Positions 6,537 through 15,231 of a stretch of DNA of 64,000 nt are shown here, piece by piece. Position numbers and translations under genes: made by a program. Positions within the stretch are counted from its first letter, which is position 1; every line of letters starts with the position of its first letter. The notes beneath the pieces are model-generated. The model was not told the DNA's origin. It worked only from the letters and a program-made list of their open reading frames with translations, and searched no databases. Where the stretch lies: the NCBI RefSeq assembly GCF_000196855.1, contig NC_014319.1:62001-126000 (forward strand), in the 5' to 3' direction. The DNA is from Leuconostoc gasicomitatum LMG 18811 (GTDB lineage Bacteria; Bacillota; Bacilli; Lactobacillales; Lactobacillaceae).

Positions 6537-7541
6537 TTAAATAAACTTGATACAAACTGGCATATCTAAATTATTTTTAGTTTTTATATACTCTAACTTT
6601 CCATCCAACACTTTAAACATTGAAATGGAGTTTGATTTTTGATTTGCGGAAAATAGATAGTCACCACTCTTGTCGCATGAAATATCCCGCGGGAACAAGC
6701 CAAAAGAACTAATATTCTGTATCATATTTAATTTTAAATTAGAGGCTATAAATTCTAATTTAAATACAGATATTGAATTATGGCCTCTATTTGAAACATA
6801 TAGAAATTTTTGATCGAAGGACAATTTTATGCCACCGCATCCATTTTCTCCCATCCATTGGTCAGGAATTGTAGACACCAATTGTTCTAGAACTAAAGAG
6901 CCTTCAACATAGCTTAAAACAGCAACTTCACTTGACAGCTCTCCTAGCACAATAATATGATGATTATCATTAGTAACGCATAGGTGCCTCGGTCCAAAAC
7001 CATTGGGGAATTTGAATACATTGACACGATTTAATAGTTTACCCGACTCCGATATATCAAAAATGATAGCCTCGTCCGTTCCTAAATCCAATACTATCAA
7101 CCGTTTATCTGGCATTATACCAGCAAAGTGAATGTGTGAAGTGTTTTGCTGTGGCAGTGTGCCTGTTCCGGAATTAATAAATGTGTCAGATAATTCTAAA
7201 TGATTATCTGATGACAACTTATAAATATTTAAGCTCCCGCCATTATAGTTACTAGCTAATAGCAACGCGCCTTGAATATTAATGTGAACTGGTGCAGGGG
7301 AGAACGATAGATGCTTCGTAATATTATGAAGTGTCTTATTTTCTAAATCAAATACCCCAACTCCTCCCATGCTTTTTTCTGCAATTGCTGTGTAAACAGT
7401 CCCAGTACTTGATATATCAAAATATGTTGCTGAATCCACATCTGTTAGGAGAAACGGTTCAGATAAATGGCCTGAATCCGTGTCAAACTTCAACATATAG
7501 ATGCCTCGTTGGTAACTACCAAAAATTATATTTTCTTTCAT
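6537..7541 (-). CDS. Lactonase, 6-phosphogluconolactonase/cycloisomerase-type beta-propeller
   Basis: 334 residues forming seven-bladed propeller repeats of the lactonase family (COG2706). Diagnostic stretches are ASNYNGGSLNIYK, the NGFGPRHLCVT motif (about residue 181), YVSNRGHNSISVF and FPRDISCDKSGDYLFSANQK. The enzyme opens sugar lactones (6-phosphogluconolactone or an aldonolactone). It is the second gene after the permease in the minus-strand arm of the divergent sugar-acid locus, so the relevant substrate may be a lactone imported by that permease. RBS AGGATATAAAC lies before ATG. Exact substrate unknown. Confidence 0.85.
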   Translation of the reverse strand: MKENIIFGSYQRGIYMLKFDTDSGHLSEPFLLTDVDSATYFDISSTGTVYTAIAEKSMGGVGVFDLENKTLHNITKHLSFSPAPVHINIQGALLLASNYNGGSLNIYKLSSDNHLELSDTFINSGTGTLPQQNTSHIHFAGIMPDKRLIVLDLGTDEAIIFDISESGKLLNRVNVFKFPNGFGPRHLCVTNDNHHIIVLGELSSEVAVLSYVEGSLVLEQLVSTIPDQWMGENGCGGIKLSFDQKFLYVSNRGHNSISVFKLEFIASNLKLNMIQNISSFGLFPRDISCDKSGDYLFSANQKSNSISMFKVLDGKLEYIKTKNNLDMPVCIKFI

Positions 7542-7560
7542 AAGTTTATATCCTCGATTA

Positions 7561-8835
7561 TCACTTAAACATATATAGAGCTAATATCACATTTAACGCT
7601 GCTGACAGCCATCCATATGGCACACCTGTTATTAAAAACTTTTTAACAGGAATTTTTGAGTCCTCAACTAACCATAAATTCCACGACTGCGTAATACACG
7701 TAGATATCGCGATTGAAACAGAGGGAATTAACATTAAAGCAAAAGCAAAATATTGATTAAAAATCCCAGTACCTGCTAACACTGCAACTGTTGCTGAACC
7801 AGATCCCCACACCATGAGAGGGCCTCTAAATAAAGCTAATGGGGCTAATATTATAATAGCTATAGCTAACACAGTAGGACTATTGGGAACAATAGAATTT
7901 AATACACCGCTGAATTTAGCAGCATTTTTAACGGCAGTTGCACTGAACATTGTTAAAAACAATAGCATTATTATTAGTCCTGAAATATCAGTGATGGCAA
8001 TTTTTATTGAACTATTAATAATGTTCAATGCCTGGTTATATGTTTTCAAATTCCCTGTAATTAACAAAACGATAGCTATAGCAAGCATCAATGCAGGAAT
8101 TGGTTCCCATCCAAATACCAAATTCATGAAAACAGGAAAGACAGGCATAACGTATGAAATTTTTGGTGCGTTGAATTTATTTTGTGATTGAGACGCATCT
8201 TGTGCCACTTCATTTTTGTGAATTGTTCGTGAATGCAATAAAATAAACAACGTTACGACAGCGAGTTGAATAAACATAGCTGAAAAACCAAACGCCAAAT
8301 ACTTTGCACCATAAACAACCTTTGGAAAAAATATCTGCAGTTGTTTAATGATTACGATATTAACATACATAGCTGACCCAATAGATAGTGAAAAAGCAAC
8401 TATAGCAATGTGTTTTGGTAACCCTAAAGAGGTTAATACCGGTATTAAAATGACAGCAAGCGCTATTACAGCACCTACACCATATGAACTAGTAAAAATA
8501 AGTGAGGTCACTAAACAAATTAAAATGGATGCGATGACTGGGTGTTTGTAACTCACCTTTACGGTTTCATAACTAATCGATCCTGCAATTCCTGTGTCAA
8601 CTAAAATACGGCCAAACCAGGACCCAAAAATAATGACCATAATTGTTGAGCCATAATCAAGGGCTGGCTTTGAAAAGACCTCAACTATTGCCGTTTTTAA
8701 AGGAATGCCACCAATTATAGTCCAGAGGATGGCCATAACCAAAAACCCCAGCATAATATTGCCACCCTTCATCACGAAGAACACGAAACCTAGAAACGTT
8801 AAAATCAATAATATTCCAATAATTGTATTAATCAT
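7561..8835 (-). CDS. GntP-type sugar-acid permease
   Basis: 424 residues, about 12 hydrophobic helices (first at residues 4-22, last near 405-422). Features such as GGIPLKTAIVEVFSKPALDY, an early GSWFGRILVDTGIA loop and SGSATVAVLAGTG match the GntP/gluconate:H+ symporter group of ion transporters. It would import a sugar acid across the membrane. First gene of the minus-strand arm, transcribed from the promoter at 8878-8906 with a LacI-type operator just downstream. The lactonase gene follows after 19 nt. Substrate unproven. Confidence 0.8.
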   Translation of the reverse strand: MINTIIGILLILTFLGFVFFVMKGGNIMLGFLVMAILWTIIGGIPLKTAIVEVFSKPALDYGSTIMVIIFGSWFGRILVDTGIAGSISYETVKVSYKHPVIASILICLVTSLIFTSSYGVGAVIALAVILIPVLTSLGLPKHIAIVAFSLSIGSAMYVNIVIIKQLQIFFPKVVYGAKYLAFGFSAMFIQLAVVTLFILLHSRTIHKNEVAQDASQSQNKFNAPKISYVMPVFPVFMNLVFGWEPIPALMLAIAIVLLITGNLKTYNQALNIINSSIKIAITDISGLIIMLLFLTMFSATAVKNAAKFSGVLNSIVPNSPTVLAIAIIILAPLALFRGPLMVWGSGSATVAVLAGTGIFNQYFAFALMLIPSVSIAISTCITQSWNLWLVEDSKIPVKKFLITGVPYGWLSAALNVILALYMFK

Positions 8836-8854
8836 TTTTATTCCTTTCTGTGGA

Positions 8855-8906
8855 CGCGGTTAACCGAACCAAATAAAACTATATTACAATATTCACAAAT
8901 AGTCAA
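8855..8906 (-). promoter_or_regulatory. Promoter and LacI-type operator for permease/lactonase arm
   Basis: Minus-strand -35 TTGACT (8901-8906), 17-bp spacer, -10 TATAGT (8878-8883). The palindrome GCGGTTAACCG (8856-8866) lies just past the start site, a repressor roadblock position. The same half-site GGTTAACCGC recurs in the opposite promoter. Confidence 0.8.
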
Positions 8907-8925
8907 TACATTATTTAATAAACAT

Positions 8926-8939
8926 TGTAACCGCTTACT
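8926..8939. promoter_or_regulatory. cre-like site between the divergent promoters
   Basis: TGTAACCGCTTACT matches the cre consensus TGWAANCGNTNWCA at 13 of 14 positions. It lies upstream of both -35 boxes, so CcpA could act on both arms. Confidence 0.65.
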
Positions 8940-8940
8940 C

Positions 8941-8996
8941 TTGTTTTTTTATTTAAGTAGTATTATACTTTATTTGTTGCATATGGTTAACCGCTA
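8941..8996 (+). promoter_or_regulatory. Promoter and LacI-type operator for the catabolic arm
   Basis: -35 TTGTTT (8941-8946), 17-bp spacer, -10 TATACT (8964-8969). The operator TGGTTAACCGCTAC (8983-8996) overlaps the expected start region and shares GGTTAACCGC with the operator of the other arm. The LacI regulator at 11692 is the obvious candidate ligand. Confidence 0.8.
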
Positions 8997-9030
8997 CCAC
9001 AAAATTACTAAGTGAAAGTAGGAATAAAAG

Positions 9031-9777
9031 ATGAATAGAAAAAACATTGTTTTAAATACTTTGCTATTAAAGGATGAATTTGAAAAGGGGAGATCGCAGT
9101 CCCAACTTGTTAATGATTTAATTAATCAGCTATCAGTTTCTAACATTGAAATTCGAAGAGAATTTAATGCAGATACTTTCTCAGAATTAGTAGCAATTCG
9201 AAAAATTCATTTAGAACAAAACACAGAATTTTTTTATTCTGTACCAGATAATTTATTATTGAACCAACATATTAATCCAAAATTGTTTCAATATGTTGGT
9301 GAATCACAGTTCATGGGTGTTAAACATCTCAAAATGACATTGGGTGACTGGCACAATAGTATGTTCAAAGAATTGTCCTATCTGTCTAAAATATTGCCTG
9401 CCAATATAGAATTAAATATTGAAAATGATCAAACGCGTGCTAATAGTGATATTGAATTATTAAATGATTTTTTTGAAACAGCAAATCAAAATAATATCAA
9501 CATCGGTTTTGTCAATGACATTGGAAACTGGATTTTTACAGATCAAGATGTTTATACCTGCTCAACTTCTCTAAGCAGGTACACTAGATTTGTTCACCTG
9601 AAAAATTATAAAAAAATTCAAGATTCAGTCAATACCACACCGTTTTACGATGGTGAAATTAATTGGGAAAAAATCATTAAACTGTTTTCTAATGATTTGC
9701 CTATCGCATTGGAATATCCGTCTAGTATGGAGAATATTCTAAATGACATCAATGCTTTCAAAACGTCAAAAGTATAA
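9031..9777 (+). CDS. TIM-barrel sugar isomerase/epimerase-like protein
   Basis: 248 residues, ATG with AGGAA 8 nt upstream. The pattern resembles the AP endonuclease family 2/xylose isomerase-like barrel: FVNDIGNWIFTDQDV (strand with Asp), RFVHLKNYKK (His strand) and a terminal LPIALEYPS strand. It is somewhat short for the family and the metal ligands are only partly visible. First gene of an arm with an SDR and a D-2-hydroxyacid dehydrogenase, so it probably isomerises a keto sugar acid. Function inferred from fold and operon. Confidence 0.65.
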   Translation: MNRKNIVLNTLLLKDEFEKGRSQSQLVNDLINQLSVSNIEIRREFNADTFSELVAIRKIHLEQNTEFFYSVPDNLLLNQHINPKLFQYVGESQFMGVKHLKMTLGDWHNSMFKELSYLSKILPANIELNIENDQTRANSDIELLNDFFETANQNNINIGFVNDIGNWIFTDQDVYTCSTSLSRYTRFVHLKNYKKIQDSVNTTPFYDGEINWEKIIKLFSNDLPIALEYPSSMENILNDINAFKTSKV

Positions 9778-9795
9778 AACTACGAGGAATATACA

Positions 9796-10581
9796 ATGGA
9801 AAAAGAAGAACAGTATTTTAGTCAAAAAGTATTTGATTTAACAGAAAAAGTAGCCATCGTAACCGGAGGTGCGAGTGGTCTTGGATCTTACTACACCAAA
9901 GCGCTACTGTCTTCTGGAGCAAGCGTATTAGTGGTCTCATATGACGATAAAGGCGTGAGAGAAATGGCATCATTTGCTTCTGAATTTACTGGTAAAATCG
10001 AATTTTTACAATTAGATATTACAAAAAAAGACGCCGCTATAACTGTGGCAAACGAAGTTATCAAACGGTTTGGTAAAGTCGATATTTTAATTAACAATGC
10101 TGGCATACAAATCAGAAATGATTGGCAAGTATTTAAGGATGCGGACTGGGAAAAGGTTATTAATTTAAATTTAAACGCGGTTTATTATTTGTCACACGAA
10201 ATTGCTAAAGTTATGAGTAAAGAGAACGGCGGTAAAATTATAAACATCGGTTCCATGCAATCTTTCCGTGCTGGTAAGTATATTTTCCCATATACAGCCA
10301 GTAAGCACGGCGTTATTGGTTTAACGAAATCGTACGCTGATGCGCTCGCACCTCTTAATATTCAGGTAAATGCTATTGCTCCCGGATATATTGACACACC
10401 AATGACAAAATCGCTACAAGAAGATAAAGAAAGAAATACTGAAATTCTTTCTCATATTCCTGCAGGACATTGGGCTGATCCATCAGAACTCATGGGTGCT
10501 ATTATTTTCTTGTCAAGTAGTGCTTCAAACTATATTACTGGGATTACGCTGCCAGTAGATGGTGGTTATTTACTTCGTTAA
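9796..10581 (+). CDS. Short-chain dehydrogenase, KduD/gluconate 5-dehydrogenase-like
   Basis: 261 residues. Rossmann motif TGGASGLG (residues about 24-31), NNAG (about 98-101), catalytic Ser in NIGSMQSF, and YxxxK in PYTASKHGV. The C-terminus SNYITGITLPVDGGY is typical of classical SDRs. It would oxidise or reduce a hydroxyl on a sugar acid with NAD(P)H. It begins 18 nt after the previous gene and is followed by the hydroxyacid dehydrogenase after 19 nt. The specific substrate is not determined. Confidence 0.85.
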   Translation: MEKEEQYFSQKVFDLTEKVAIVTGGASGLGSYYTKALLSSGASVLVVSYDDKGVREMASFASEFTGKIEFLQLDITKKDAAITVANEVIKRFGKVDILINNAGIQIRNDWQVFKDADWEKVINLNLNAVYYLSHEIAKVMSKENGGKIINIGSMQSFRAGKYIFPYTASKHGVIGLTKSYADALAPLNIQVNAIAPGYIDTPMTKSLQEDKERNTEILSHIPAGHWADPSELMGAIIFLSSSASNYITGITLPVDGGYLLR

Positions 10582-10600
10582 AGGTGAAAGGAAAAATTTT

Positions 10601-11542
10601 ATGAATAAAACAGTCGCTATACCAAAAGGACTAGCAGAAATTGGTAAAAAATATTTGAAAGACAACGATATTAATATTGTTGAGTTAGCATCATTTTCTG
10701 ATGATGAAATTTTGAAAAAGGCAAAAGATGTGGACGGTATCATATTAATGACAGATCCATTTAATAATGCTATTGTCCAACATTTGCCAAATTTAAAAAT
10801 TGTTGCGCGACATGGAGTGGGCTACGATAACGTTGATTATTCTTTTCTGGAGACCAAAGGAATTTGGGTCACAATAACGCCAAACGCTAATGCAGACACT
10901 GTTGCTGAAGTAACAATAGCCGAAATTTTTGACATGTCGAAAAATATCACAGCTATTGCCGAAAAAATGAGGCTGGGTGATTTTAACTATAAAAATAATC
11001 ATTTAGGCTTCGATTTAGCTGGAAAAACGCTTGGCGTTGCAGGATATGGCCGCATTGGTAAAAAAGTGGCACAAAAAGCTGATGCTTTAGGTATGAAGGT
11101 TATTATTTACGATCCATTTGTTACCCAGACAACCGTTGGCACGTTAGTTAGTAAAGACGAACTTTTATCCGATGCAGATATTATCACATTGCATATGGCA
11201 GTTACTGATGATACAAATAACTTTATTGATAGTGTTGCTTTAAAAAGCATGAAAACATCCAGCTACCTTGTCAATCTTGGTCGTGGTGCATTAGTAGATC
11301 AAGAAGCACTAATTAATTCACTAAAAAATCATGAGATTAGTGGTGCTGCTTTAGATGTTTTTGATCAAGAACCATTACCTTTAACTAATGATTTGTACAC
11401 ACTAGATAATGTGTTGTTAACACCACACATAGCTTCTAATACAGTTAATGCTATGAATAGAATGGCACTTGATTCAGCAAAAGAAGTCGTCAAAGTTCTT
11501 TCTAACGAAAATCCCACTTGGCCAGTTAATCGAATCAATTAA
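10601..11542 (+). CDS. D-2-hydroxyacid dehydrogenase
   Basis: 313 residues from ATG 10601, which has AAAGG upstream. A longer frame from GTG 10559 overlaps the SDR and lacks a better site. NAD-binding GYGRIGKK (about residue 148), catalytic Arg in VNLGRGALVDQ, Glu in FDQEPLP and His in LLTPHIAS are all present, as in the SerA/D-isomer hydroxyacid dehydrogenases. In this operon it could reduce a 2-keto sugar acid. Ends in a terminator. Confidence 0.85.
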   Translation: MNKTVAIPKGLAEIGKKYLKDNDINIVELASFSDDEILKKAKDVDGIILMTDPFNNAIVQHLPNLKIVARHGVGYDNVDYSFLETKGIWVTITPNANADTVAEVTIAEIFDMSKNITAIAEKMRLGDFNYKNNHLGFDLAGKTLGVAGYGRIGKKVAQKADALGMKVIIYDPFVTQTTVGTLVSKDELLSDADIITLHMAVTDDTNNFIDSVALKSMKTSSYLVNLGRGALVDQEALINSLKNHEISGAALDVFDQEPLPLTNDLYTLDNVLLTPHIASNTVNAMNRMALDSAKEVVKVLSNENPTWPVNRIN

Positions 11543-11564
11543 AATTTTATGGCATCATCCATGT

Positions 11565-11603
11565 AAAAGGTCAGCAGCGTTAATAACGTTACTGGTCTTT
11601 TTT
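11565..11603 (+). terminator. Rho-independent terminator
   Basis: AAGGTCAGCAGCGTT pairs with AACGTTACTGGTCTT through several G-U pairs, and a six-T tract follows. Ends the catabolic arm before the LacI gene. Confidence 0.75.
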
Positions 11604-11691
11604 AGTCAAATAATTAGGATGAAACATTTATGTGATAAAATGAATATAGAAGAATGTTCAATAATATATAATCAATTATAGGTATATTTAA

Positions 11692-12693
11692 GTGAAAAAT
11701 AATAAAACCATGCGTGATGTTGCTGATCTTGCTCAGGTGTCAAAAACAACTGTATCCAGATATATAAATGGTCATACAGAAAGAATGTCTGCTAAGACAC
11801 AGCAAAAAATAGAAGAGACTATTTTGGCGATCGGATACCGTGTTAATTCTCATGCACAATCTCTTGCACAAAAAAGAACTTTTTTAATTGGCATGGTTGT
11901 AGCAGATATGACCAATATGTTTTCTTCTTTATTATTTAATGGCGCTGATGAAATAGCGCATAATAAAAACTATCAGATTATCTTAATGACCTCAAGTAAT
12001 TCTATTAATAGGGAAGAACAACAAATTAATAAATTACTAGATATGCGAGTTGATGGTATTATTTTACAACCAATTAACAAGGACGCCACGCAATATAATT
12101 ATCTAAAATCTAATGGTACTCACACGATCATTGTTGATAGAAGCATTAAGCCCTCAATTTGGCCAGAAGTTCTAACTGACAACTATAAGTACTCCCATAT
12201 TATGACGGAATACATTTATCGAAAAGGATATAAAAAAATACTGGTCATAAGTGAGCAAGTGGACGATAATAACTCCCGAATAACTAGAATTAAGGCTGCA
12301 CAGGATGTGGCATTAAAACAAAATATAGATTTTGATATTATTGAAATGCATCATGATATGAAAGATTCAGATATTTACGACCTATTAATGGAGAAAACAA
12401 ATCTTCTTCAGGACAAAGTTGCCATATATGTCATAAAGGGTGATTTACTATTGAAAATTGTAAAAATATTAATCTCCTTTGACATATCTTTCCCAGAACA
12501 GCTTGGCATAGCAGCTTTTGATGATTGGGTTATTTCGGAATTAATTAACCCACCAATCACAACTATACGACAAGATGCAACCACAATGGGAAAAGTTGCC
12601 GTGTCTAATTTAATTGAAATGATAGAACATGACATTTACCCGCAACAACAAACAAATATATCTAGTGAATTAATCATTAAACGATCACTGTAG
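11692..12693 (+). CDS. LacI-family regulator of the sugar-acid locus
   Basis: 333 residues from GTG 11692, with ATG 11710 an alternative start. The N-terminal HTH MRDVADLAQVSKTTVSRYIN is canonical. It is followed by a periplasmic-binding-protein-like sensor domain (FLIGMVVADMTNMFSSLLFN; MRVDGIILQPINK; GIAAFDDWVISE). Its position right after the catabolic arm, and the GGTTAACCGC operators between the two arms, make it the likely local repressor, with the sugar acid or an intermediate as inducer. Last residues IIKRSL are complete. Confidence 0.85.
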   Translation: MKNNKTMRDVADLAQVSKTTVSRYINGHTERMSAKTQQKIEETILAIGYRVNSHAQSLAQKRTFLIGMVVADMTNMFSSLLFNGADEIAHNKNYQIILMTSSNSINREEQQINKLLDMRVDGIILQPINKDATQYNYLKSNGTHTIIVDRSIKPSIWPEVLTDNYKYSHIMTEYIYRKGYKKILVISEQVDDNNSRITRIKAAQDVALKQNIDFDIIEMHHDMKDSDIYDLLMEKTNLLQDKVAIYVIKGDLLLKIVKILISFDISFPEQLGIAAFDDWVISELINPPITTIRQDATTMGKVAVSNLIEMIEHDIYPQQQTNISSELIIKRSL

Positions 12694-12967
12694 AGATTTC
12701 TTGTTCATTACAAATTGTTTTTCTCAAAATCAATATTTTAGAGCAAATTACTTTTAAATCATTTGTTCTTTTTAATGCCATGATATTACTTGGGTTGGTA
12801 TAATGTCACTTAATGAAGTAAAAAATGACAGTTTATGATTATGCGCGATTTTTGTCATCAGGATAATCGTTGAATGGCTAAAGAAAAACATTAAAAAAAT
12901 AGGGTGCTGACATCATTTTGAGTAAAAACTATTCAGCCAAATGATACATTGAAAATTAAGGGGAAAT
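12694..12967 (+). promoter_or_regulatory. Leader region with extended -10 promoter for the immunity gene
   Basis: TGGTATAATG at about 12796-12805 is a TGnTATAAT extended -10 element. About 160 nt of untranslated leader follow before the 90-aa gene, without a recognisable riboswitch. No leader-peptide gene was found in it. Confidence 0.5.
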
Positions 12968-13240
12968 ATGTTTAAAACAGATAAACGAAAATATTTACTA
13001 AACTTTTTAGAAGAACATCCAAATTTAAATAGTGAGGAAAAAAAGATAATATCAGATACTGTTAATAAAATGAACGAACCAAATTCGTTATGGTACAAGG
13101 AGGTAAAAACAATTACAAACGCTCTCCAAAAGTTGTCAATGTATGATAAATTATCAGATGATGGGAAAATACTATTAAAGCAGTTAAACCGTAGTGATTG
13201 GTTCTACGGTTTGTATGACAATATCAGGTTTTTTGGATAA
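12968..13240 (+). CDS. Bacteriocin immunity protein, EntA-type
   Basis: 90 residues, AAGGGG before ATG. Helical layout (YLLNFLEEHPNLNSEEKKII; LWYKEVKTITNALQKLSMYD; DDGKILLKQLNR) and size fit the EntA_Immun family of class IIa immunity proteins, which act in the cytosol against pediocin-like bacteriocins. No bacteriocin gene adjoins it, so it is an orphan giving cross-immunity. Compare the immunity-like array at 24.4-25.5 kb. Confidence 0.6.
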   Translation: MFKTDKRKYLLNFLEEHPNLNSEEKKIISDTVNKMNEPNSLWYKEVKTITNALQKLSMYDKLSDDGKILLKQLNRSDWFYGLYDNIRFFG

Positions 13241-13432
13241 GCATATACTCTGGTTGCCCTAATAGTAGGTTAACTTGACACGCAGAAAACATAAGGATGT
13301 AAAAAGTTATCCACAAGCCTAACAAATTAAAGGATACATTTTTTAACATCAATTGAATTGTTGTCTGATATATTCTATCCTGAATATGAATCCTTATTGA
13401 ACAGATGATAGTACGATAATCGTGATTGATAC

Positions 13433-13720
13433 AAAGGATGTGATTCTGAATTATGTTCTGGTTTAGAATCTGAGGTTTCGGAAGACAGTGTTAAAAAGAT
13501 GCAAAGTATTAAGTTGCCTGACAATATACCATCGTTATCATTTATCTCTACTTTGAATGTTAATGATTATTTAAATTTTGGAAATCCATATTTTAATATG
13601 AGTAAAAATTCTGTGGCAGTTAAAATGAATGGGCATCATTTTTTACATTGGATTCATCCGCAGATTATGAGTTCGATAATGATCAATTTTATTCGTTCGA
13701 CACGCATTTCTAGTGAATAA
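13433..13720 (+). pseudogene. Alpha/beta hydrolase C-terminal remnant
   Basis: The frame, with no good start, ends NGHHFLHWIHPQIMSSIMIN. This looks like the catalytic-His end and last helix of a small alpha/beta hydrolase (PSLSFISTLN strand before it). Upstream sequence (13300-13430) has stops in all frames. It sits on the bidirectional terminator 13725-13768. The assignment rests on the C-terminal pattern only. Confidence 0.45.
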
Positions 13721-13724
13721 TAAT

Positions 13725-13768
13725 CTACAAAAAGCGACATAACTTTTAAGCTATGTCGCTTTTTGTAG
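13725..13768. terminator. Bidirectional terminator
   Basis: CTACAAAAAGCGACATA (13725-13741) pairs perfectly with TATGTCGCTTTTTGTAG (13752-13768), a 17-bp stem with T tracts both ways. Serves the minus-strand MerR operon and the plus-strand remnant. Confidence 0.9.
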
Positions 13769-13773
13769 TGTTT

Positions 13774-14373
13774 TTAAGATACATTTTTTATCTTATCGCT
13801 ATCAGGAGAAGTTAAAAATCCTAATATAATTAATTCTATAAAAGTTATTGTAATGCCAAGTAAAGGGTAAAAATAAATGCCAGTAACAATTATTCCAACA
13901 AATAACGGAAAAAATAAAGAGTTAAGAAATCGAAAAGTTAACATTTTTTCAATTTTTTGACTTACTGTCGTATTAAGATGATCTGATGTCTTTCTAAGTG
14001 CATTTGACAGCCAACGATATGTTAGGCTCCAAAAGGTAAATATAAACAGATAAAAATATTCAGGATTAGCATTTTGTGGGAATTTTCCTACCCAGCCAGT
14101 AGCAACTGGTAATAGTGACATACTAAAGAGCCATAAATTATTAACCCAATATACTTTTTTGGTTATTCTACTAGCGAGTGTGAACATGTAATGATGATTA
14201 TACCAAGCTACTCCTATAAAAACAAAACTAACGATATATGCTAAAAAATAAGGTAATTGTTTTGTTATTCCCTCCCATTGTGCAGTTTCAGGGGTCTTAA
14301 ATTCTAGAACCATAATAGTCAATATTATTGCTATCACGGCATCCGTATAAGCTTCAACGCGTCCCTTGTTCAT
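13774..14373 (-). CDS. TMEM175-family (DUF1211) membrane protein
   Basis: 199 residues. The signature RVEAYTDAVIAIILTIMVLE at residues 4-23 matches the RxxxFSDAV..TLLVLE first helix of bacterial TMEM175 potassium channels. About six helices follow. It is the last gene of an operon with a MerR regulator and an unknown 127-aa protein under a MerR-type promoter. It likely passes K+ or another cation. What signal the MerR protein senses is not shown. Confidence 0.8.
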   Translation of the reverse strand: MNKGRVEAYTDAVIAIILTIMVLEFKTPETAQWEGITKQLPYFLAYIVSFVFIGVAWYNHHYMFTLASRITKKVYWVNNLWLFSMSLLPVATGWVGKFPQNANPEYFYLFIFTFWSLTYRWLSNALRKTSDHLNTTVSQKIEKMLTFRFLNSLFFPLFVGIIVTGIYFYPLLGITITFIELIILGFLTSPDSDKIKNVS

Positions 14374-14392
14374 CTTTTATATCTTCCTTTAG

Positions 14393-14770
14393 TTATTTTT
14401 CATTAGTCAAAACTTTAATTTTTTTATTAATTTGTTCAATATAACTTTGTTGTTCTAAGATTGTTAAGTTTATTTTTTTTACCTGATTTTTTAACAATTC
14501 GATTCGTTGTTCTAATGTTTTTGCGCCTTGATATGTTGAATCAACAAAATATTTGATTTGTTCCAAGGACATACCAGTGTTTTTTAAACATTTAATCATA
14601 TCAAGCCACTGTAAATCTTCTCTTGTAAAGTGACGTGTGCCATTTTGGTCGCGCATAACTTTTGGCAATAGCCCCTTCTCATCATAATATCTTAATGTGT
14701 ACGTACTAATCTTTTTTAAATTGGCAACCTGTCCAATAGTAAATGTCACTACTTCATCTGGATGTGTCAT
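14393..14770 (-). CDS. MerR-family transcriptional regulator
   Basis: 125 residues. The winged HTH FTIGQVANLKKISTYTLRYY and YDEKGLLP (residues about 10-35) are diagnostic. TRHFTREDLQWLDMIKCLKN and a dimerising coiled coil at the C-terminus follow. No metal-binding Cys, so it resembles stress or effector-binding members. It lies between the 127-aa gene (3 nt gap) and the TMEM175 gene. It probably acts at its own promoter at 15185-15215. Confidence 0.85.
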   Translation of the reverse strand: MTHPDEVVTFTIGQVANLKKISTYTLRYYDEKGLLPKVMRDQNGTRHFTREDLQWLDMIKCLKNTGMSLEQIKYFVDSTYQGAKTLEQRIELLKNQVKKINLTILEQQSYIEQINKKIKVLTNEK

Positions 14771-14772
14771 TT

Positions 14773-15156
14773 TTAATTTTCTTTCGTTATTTTGACGTTT
14801 AATTGGCCATTGCGAGCATCATGAACCACTTTAATATTGTTGTTTTCTGCAGTAACAACAGTGCCGTTTTTTATGGCACTTTTATAGGCGTTATAGAATT
14901 TAACAGACGAACAATTTAAACTTTTCTCTAACGCTATAAAAATTTCGTCATACAATGGTGTATTTAATAGTTTAGATTTAATAGTAATAGTTTCAATATT
15001 GTTGGTAGTCACTTCTACCTCAACTGTAATAGGATCGGTTTGAATAACTAAAAATTTCCCATTTTTAGAAAGAGAATCAACCATTTGTAATTGTGTTGAA
15101 ACCTCTTGGTTAAAAGAATTTTTCAAAGTTTGGTAGTTCACTAATGTCTTCGTCAT
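14773..15156 (-). CDS. Hypothetical protein of the MerR operon
   Basis: 127 residues from ATG 15156, chosen because GAGGAC lies 7 nt upstream. An earlier start at 15174 is weaker. Soluble, Asn/Thr-rich, with beta segments (KFLVIQTDPITVEVEVTTNN; GQLNVKITKEN). First gene after the MerR-type promoter. No family recognised. Possibly a sensor or small-molecule-binding partner of the regulator. Confidence 0.55.
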   Translation of the reverse strand: MTKTLVNYQTLKNSFNQEVSTQLQMVDSLSKNGKFLVIQTDPITVEVEVTTNNIETITIKSKLLNTPLYDEIFIALEKSLNCSSVKFYNAYKSAIKNGTVVTAENNNIKVVHDARNGQLNVKITKEN

Positions 15157-15184
15157 TATATGTCCTCTTTTCAAGTTTATCCAT

Positions 15185-15215
15185 AGTATACACGTTAGAG
15201 TTAACTCTAGGTCAA
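15185..15215 (-). promoter_or_regulatory. MerR-type promoter with 19-bp spacer and palindromic operator
   Basis: Minus-strand -35 TTGACC (15210-15215), a 19-bp spacer and -10 TATACT (15185-15190). The overlong spacer contains the palindrome TAGAGTTAACTCTA, the classical arrangement in which a MerR dimer untwists DNA to allow transcription. Confidence 0.85.
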
Positions 15216-15231
15216 ATAAACTTTTGTTCGT

